DNA of 64,000 bases from the NCBI RefSeq assembly GCF_008831285.2, contig NC_045151.1, positions 7,145,682-7,209,681 of the forward strand. Direction: 5' to 3'. The notes below the pieces were generated by a model. It did not search any database, was not told where the DNA came from, and worked only from the letters and a program-made list of their open reading frames with translations. A program made the translations under genes and the position numbers. This DNA comes from Nymphaea colorata. Lineage: Eukaryota; Streptophyta; Magnoliopsida; Nymphaeales; Nymphaeaceae. This document shows positions 62,662-64,000 of the stretch, in pieces (within the stretch, counting starts at the first letter, position 1; the number at the start of each line of letters is the position of its first letter).

Positions 62662-63160
62662 CTGATCGGGGCCCCTCAGCATCAAATTTTTGGCTCTGTC
62701 ATTGCATCCATCTGTTTTAGACAAATGACATTGTTAAATAGGTGAGTGATAGCAGAGTCATCATCAATCACTTAGAAGATGTCATTTTTCGATGAGAAAT
62801 ATAAATCAAAAATTTGAGTGGTTGAACCTGAAACAACTACTTTGGAAGTAACAAAAAGAAAAACAACCACTAGAGTGGAAGACCCAAAGTCAAAAAGAGG
62901 ATTCATCACTTCTTTCTTTCATTCAAAACCTTGCATGAGACTTTCATCTCGCATGACTGGTAAGTGATAAAAGAAAGAATTCATTTTCTTTCTTTTTTGG
63001 TTACCTTCCTTGCATATGTATAAGACATAATCCATTCGATTTCTAAAAAGAATTACTAATCCTTAACTTTTAGAAGAATCCTTGTTGTGAATGATTGACT
63101 TTCTCAATCTTTTCGACATTGGTTAGAAATAGAACATCTTTCATTCTCTCTCTCTCCCTC
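62662..63160. other. 3' flank of the secreted-protein gene, no gene seen
   Basis: AT-rich, with TTTCTTTC runs. Lies downstream of the minus-strand gene at 63308-63649. Confidence 0.4.
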
Positions 63161-63180
63161 TATATATATATATATATATA
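63161..63180. repeat. (TA)10 microsatellite
   Basis: Perfect TA dinucleotides after a CT-rich run, about 130 bp past the stop codon of the minus-strand gene. Confidence 0.9.
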
Positions 63181-63307
63181 TTGAGAGTTCAGTATATACA
63201 AGGTATTATATAAGAGAAAAATATAGAGACAGAACACTGAAAATCAAACTACTGATCAATTACTTTGACATTAGGCGCCAACAGAAGCAGGAACGGAACC
63301 CTTAAAA

Positions 63308-63649
63308 CTAGGGAGACCGGAAGAAAGGGATAGTAGGGAATTTCATGTCCGGTATATAGGTGACAAAAGGGATGCGAGGGAGGGAAGGAAGCAGCTGAGT
63401 GGAGGCAACGGTGGGCAAATTTATGTCAGGTATATCGATATTCAAATCAGGAATGGCGGAGATGTCAGGGATGCCAGGATCGGTGGCGGTGGCGGAGCTG
63501 TCTGCGGGCACGGTGGTGAGGTCCGTGGAGTTGGCGGATGCGGCCGCGCTGGGCTGGGGCGCCGGTGACTCTGCAAGGGTTCGGGCAGCTCTGGAATAAT
63601 GGCAGAGGAGGAGAAGGGTTAGCATGACCAGGCAGAGTTTGTGAGCCAT
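63308..63649 (-). CDS. small secreted Pro/Ile/Asp-rich protein (113 aa), putative cell-wall or apoplastic protein
   Basis: One uninterrupted exon, ATG at 63649, TAG at 63310-63308. The N terminus MAHKLCLVMLTLLLLCHYS is a clear signal peptide, with likely cleavage after SRA (residue 21). Residues 28-45 are Ala/Pro/Ser-rich (SPAPQPSAAASANS), the kind of stretch that is O-glycosylated in arabinogalactan proteins. From residue 58 on, IPD recurs (GIPDI, AIPDL, DIPDI, YIPDM) in a Pro/Ile/Asp-rich tail ending FPTIPFFRSP. This resembles small plant repeat-bearing cell-wall proteins of the PELPK style by composition only; I do not assign it to that family. GC content is much higher than the flanks, as in a real exon. 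A TATA box and a (GA)n run lie upstream. No GPI-anchor signal is seen. Confidence 0.75.
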   Translation of the reverse strand: MAHKLCLVMLTLLLLCHYSRAARTLAESPAPQPSAAASANSTDLTTVPADSSATATDPGIPDISAIPDLNIDIPDINLPTVASTQLLPSLPRIPFVTYIPDMKFPTIPFFRSP

Positions 63650-63737
63650 TTTTGCTCACGACTTCACCGGTTTCAGAGATTGAGATGATCGATTGCTAAT
63701 GAGTTCTCCTAAGATTATGGTGAGGGGCCTTTATGAA

Positions 63738-63745
63738 CTTTATAG
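63738..63745 (-). promoter_or_regulatory. TATA box of the secreted-protein gene
   Basis: CTATAAAG on the minus strand, about 90 bp before the ATG, which leaves about 60 nt for the leader. A second AT-rich word TCATAAAGG lies just downstream of it on the minus strand. Confidence 0.55.
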
Positions 63746-63840
63746 GGAGGAGGTGGGTGGTTGGAATTGTAGGGGAAGAAGGGAATTAGTCCAGACCACA
63801 AAGAAAATTTTGTTAGTTTGTTGAGAGATTGATGGGCATG

Positions 63841-63859
63841 AGAGAGAGAGAGAGAGAGA
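63841..63859. repeat. (GA)n run upstream of the secreted-protein gene
   Basis: AGAGAG dinucleotides, CT on the coding strand of the gene, about 190-210 bp before its ATG. GA/CT runs are frequent in plant core promoters, but this may simply be a microsatellite. Confidence 0.85.
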
Positions 63860-64000
63860 AAGTTTGCAGCTTAGCATTGCCACACTTGTAGCGTGCATTT
63901 TAGGAGGTTCATGCTCTACTTATGACTAAACTTTATTTCATTTTTCCTTTCCGAAGTTTTTAAATTGATAAATAAGGTAATTAGAGCAAAAACTTTATGA

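Noticed and set aside
1-64000. CRISPR array or bacterial-type operon
   Set aside because: No regularly spaced repeats with unique spacers and no operon-like gene packing; the window is plant nuclear DNA.

Overview
This window looks like nuclear DNA of a flowering plant. It is AT-rich, gene-poor and dominated by decayed transposable elements. The best evidence is an intron-containing gene for the chloroplast oxygen-evolving enhancer protein PsbP (38175-41143). The plant Copia, Gypsy, L1 and hAT elements around it agree. I cannot name the species.

Only two host genes are convincing. One is psbP on the + strand: four exons, a complete transit peptide and one apparent missing base in exon 2. The other is a single-exon minus-strand gene for a small secreted Pro/Ile/Asp-rich protein (63308-63649). 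Promoter-like motifs precede both.

Layout, left to right. 1-3507: LTR-like end and degenerate tandem repeats. 3508-6653: decayed autonomous hAT transposon with terminal repeats, imperfect 8-bp target duplication and broken BED/transposase coding. 6654-12390: non-coding repeats. 12393-13640: Gypsy gag remnant, followed by an odd degenerate short-repeat tract (13980-14960). 16860-17290: foldback. 19420-19872: pair of TGTAAC...GTTACA units, then an LTR-like stretch. 23560-27545: L1 LINE remains on the minus strand, apparently split by GC-rich repetitive DNA and a 30-nt poly-C. 27850-30686: decayed Copia element cut off in its reverse transcriptase. 31980-34708: Gypsy-LTR-like DNA with poly-C and (AT)40. 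35920-36130: hAT-type MITE candidate. 37970-41143: psbP. 41232-42470: dispersed repeat and Copia gag remnant. 43443-49333: structurally complete Copia element with 372/374-bp LTRs, perfect 5-bp target duplication ATCAC, PBS and PPT, but mutated coding and a missing segment before the RT core. 49334-62475: Gypsy/LARD-like non-coding repeats. 62476-62661: second hAT MITE. 63308-63649: secreted-protein gene.

I see no tRNA, rRNA or CRISPR, and no sign of an organised new gene system. The most rewarding points are the psbP frame break, the fine structure of the Copia LTR (45-bp tandem repeats and a conserved hairpin at the poly(A) signal), the two MITE calls, and the duplicated non-coding blocks suggesting LARD-type elements.
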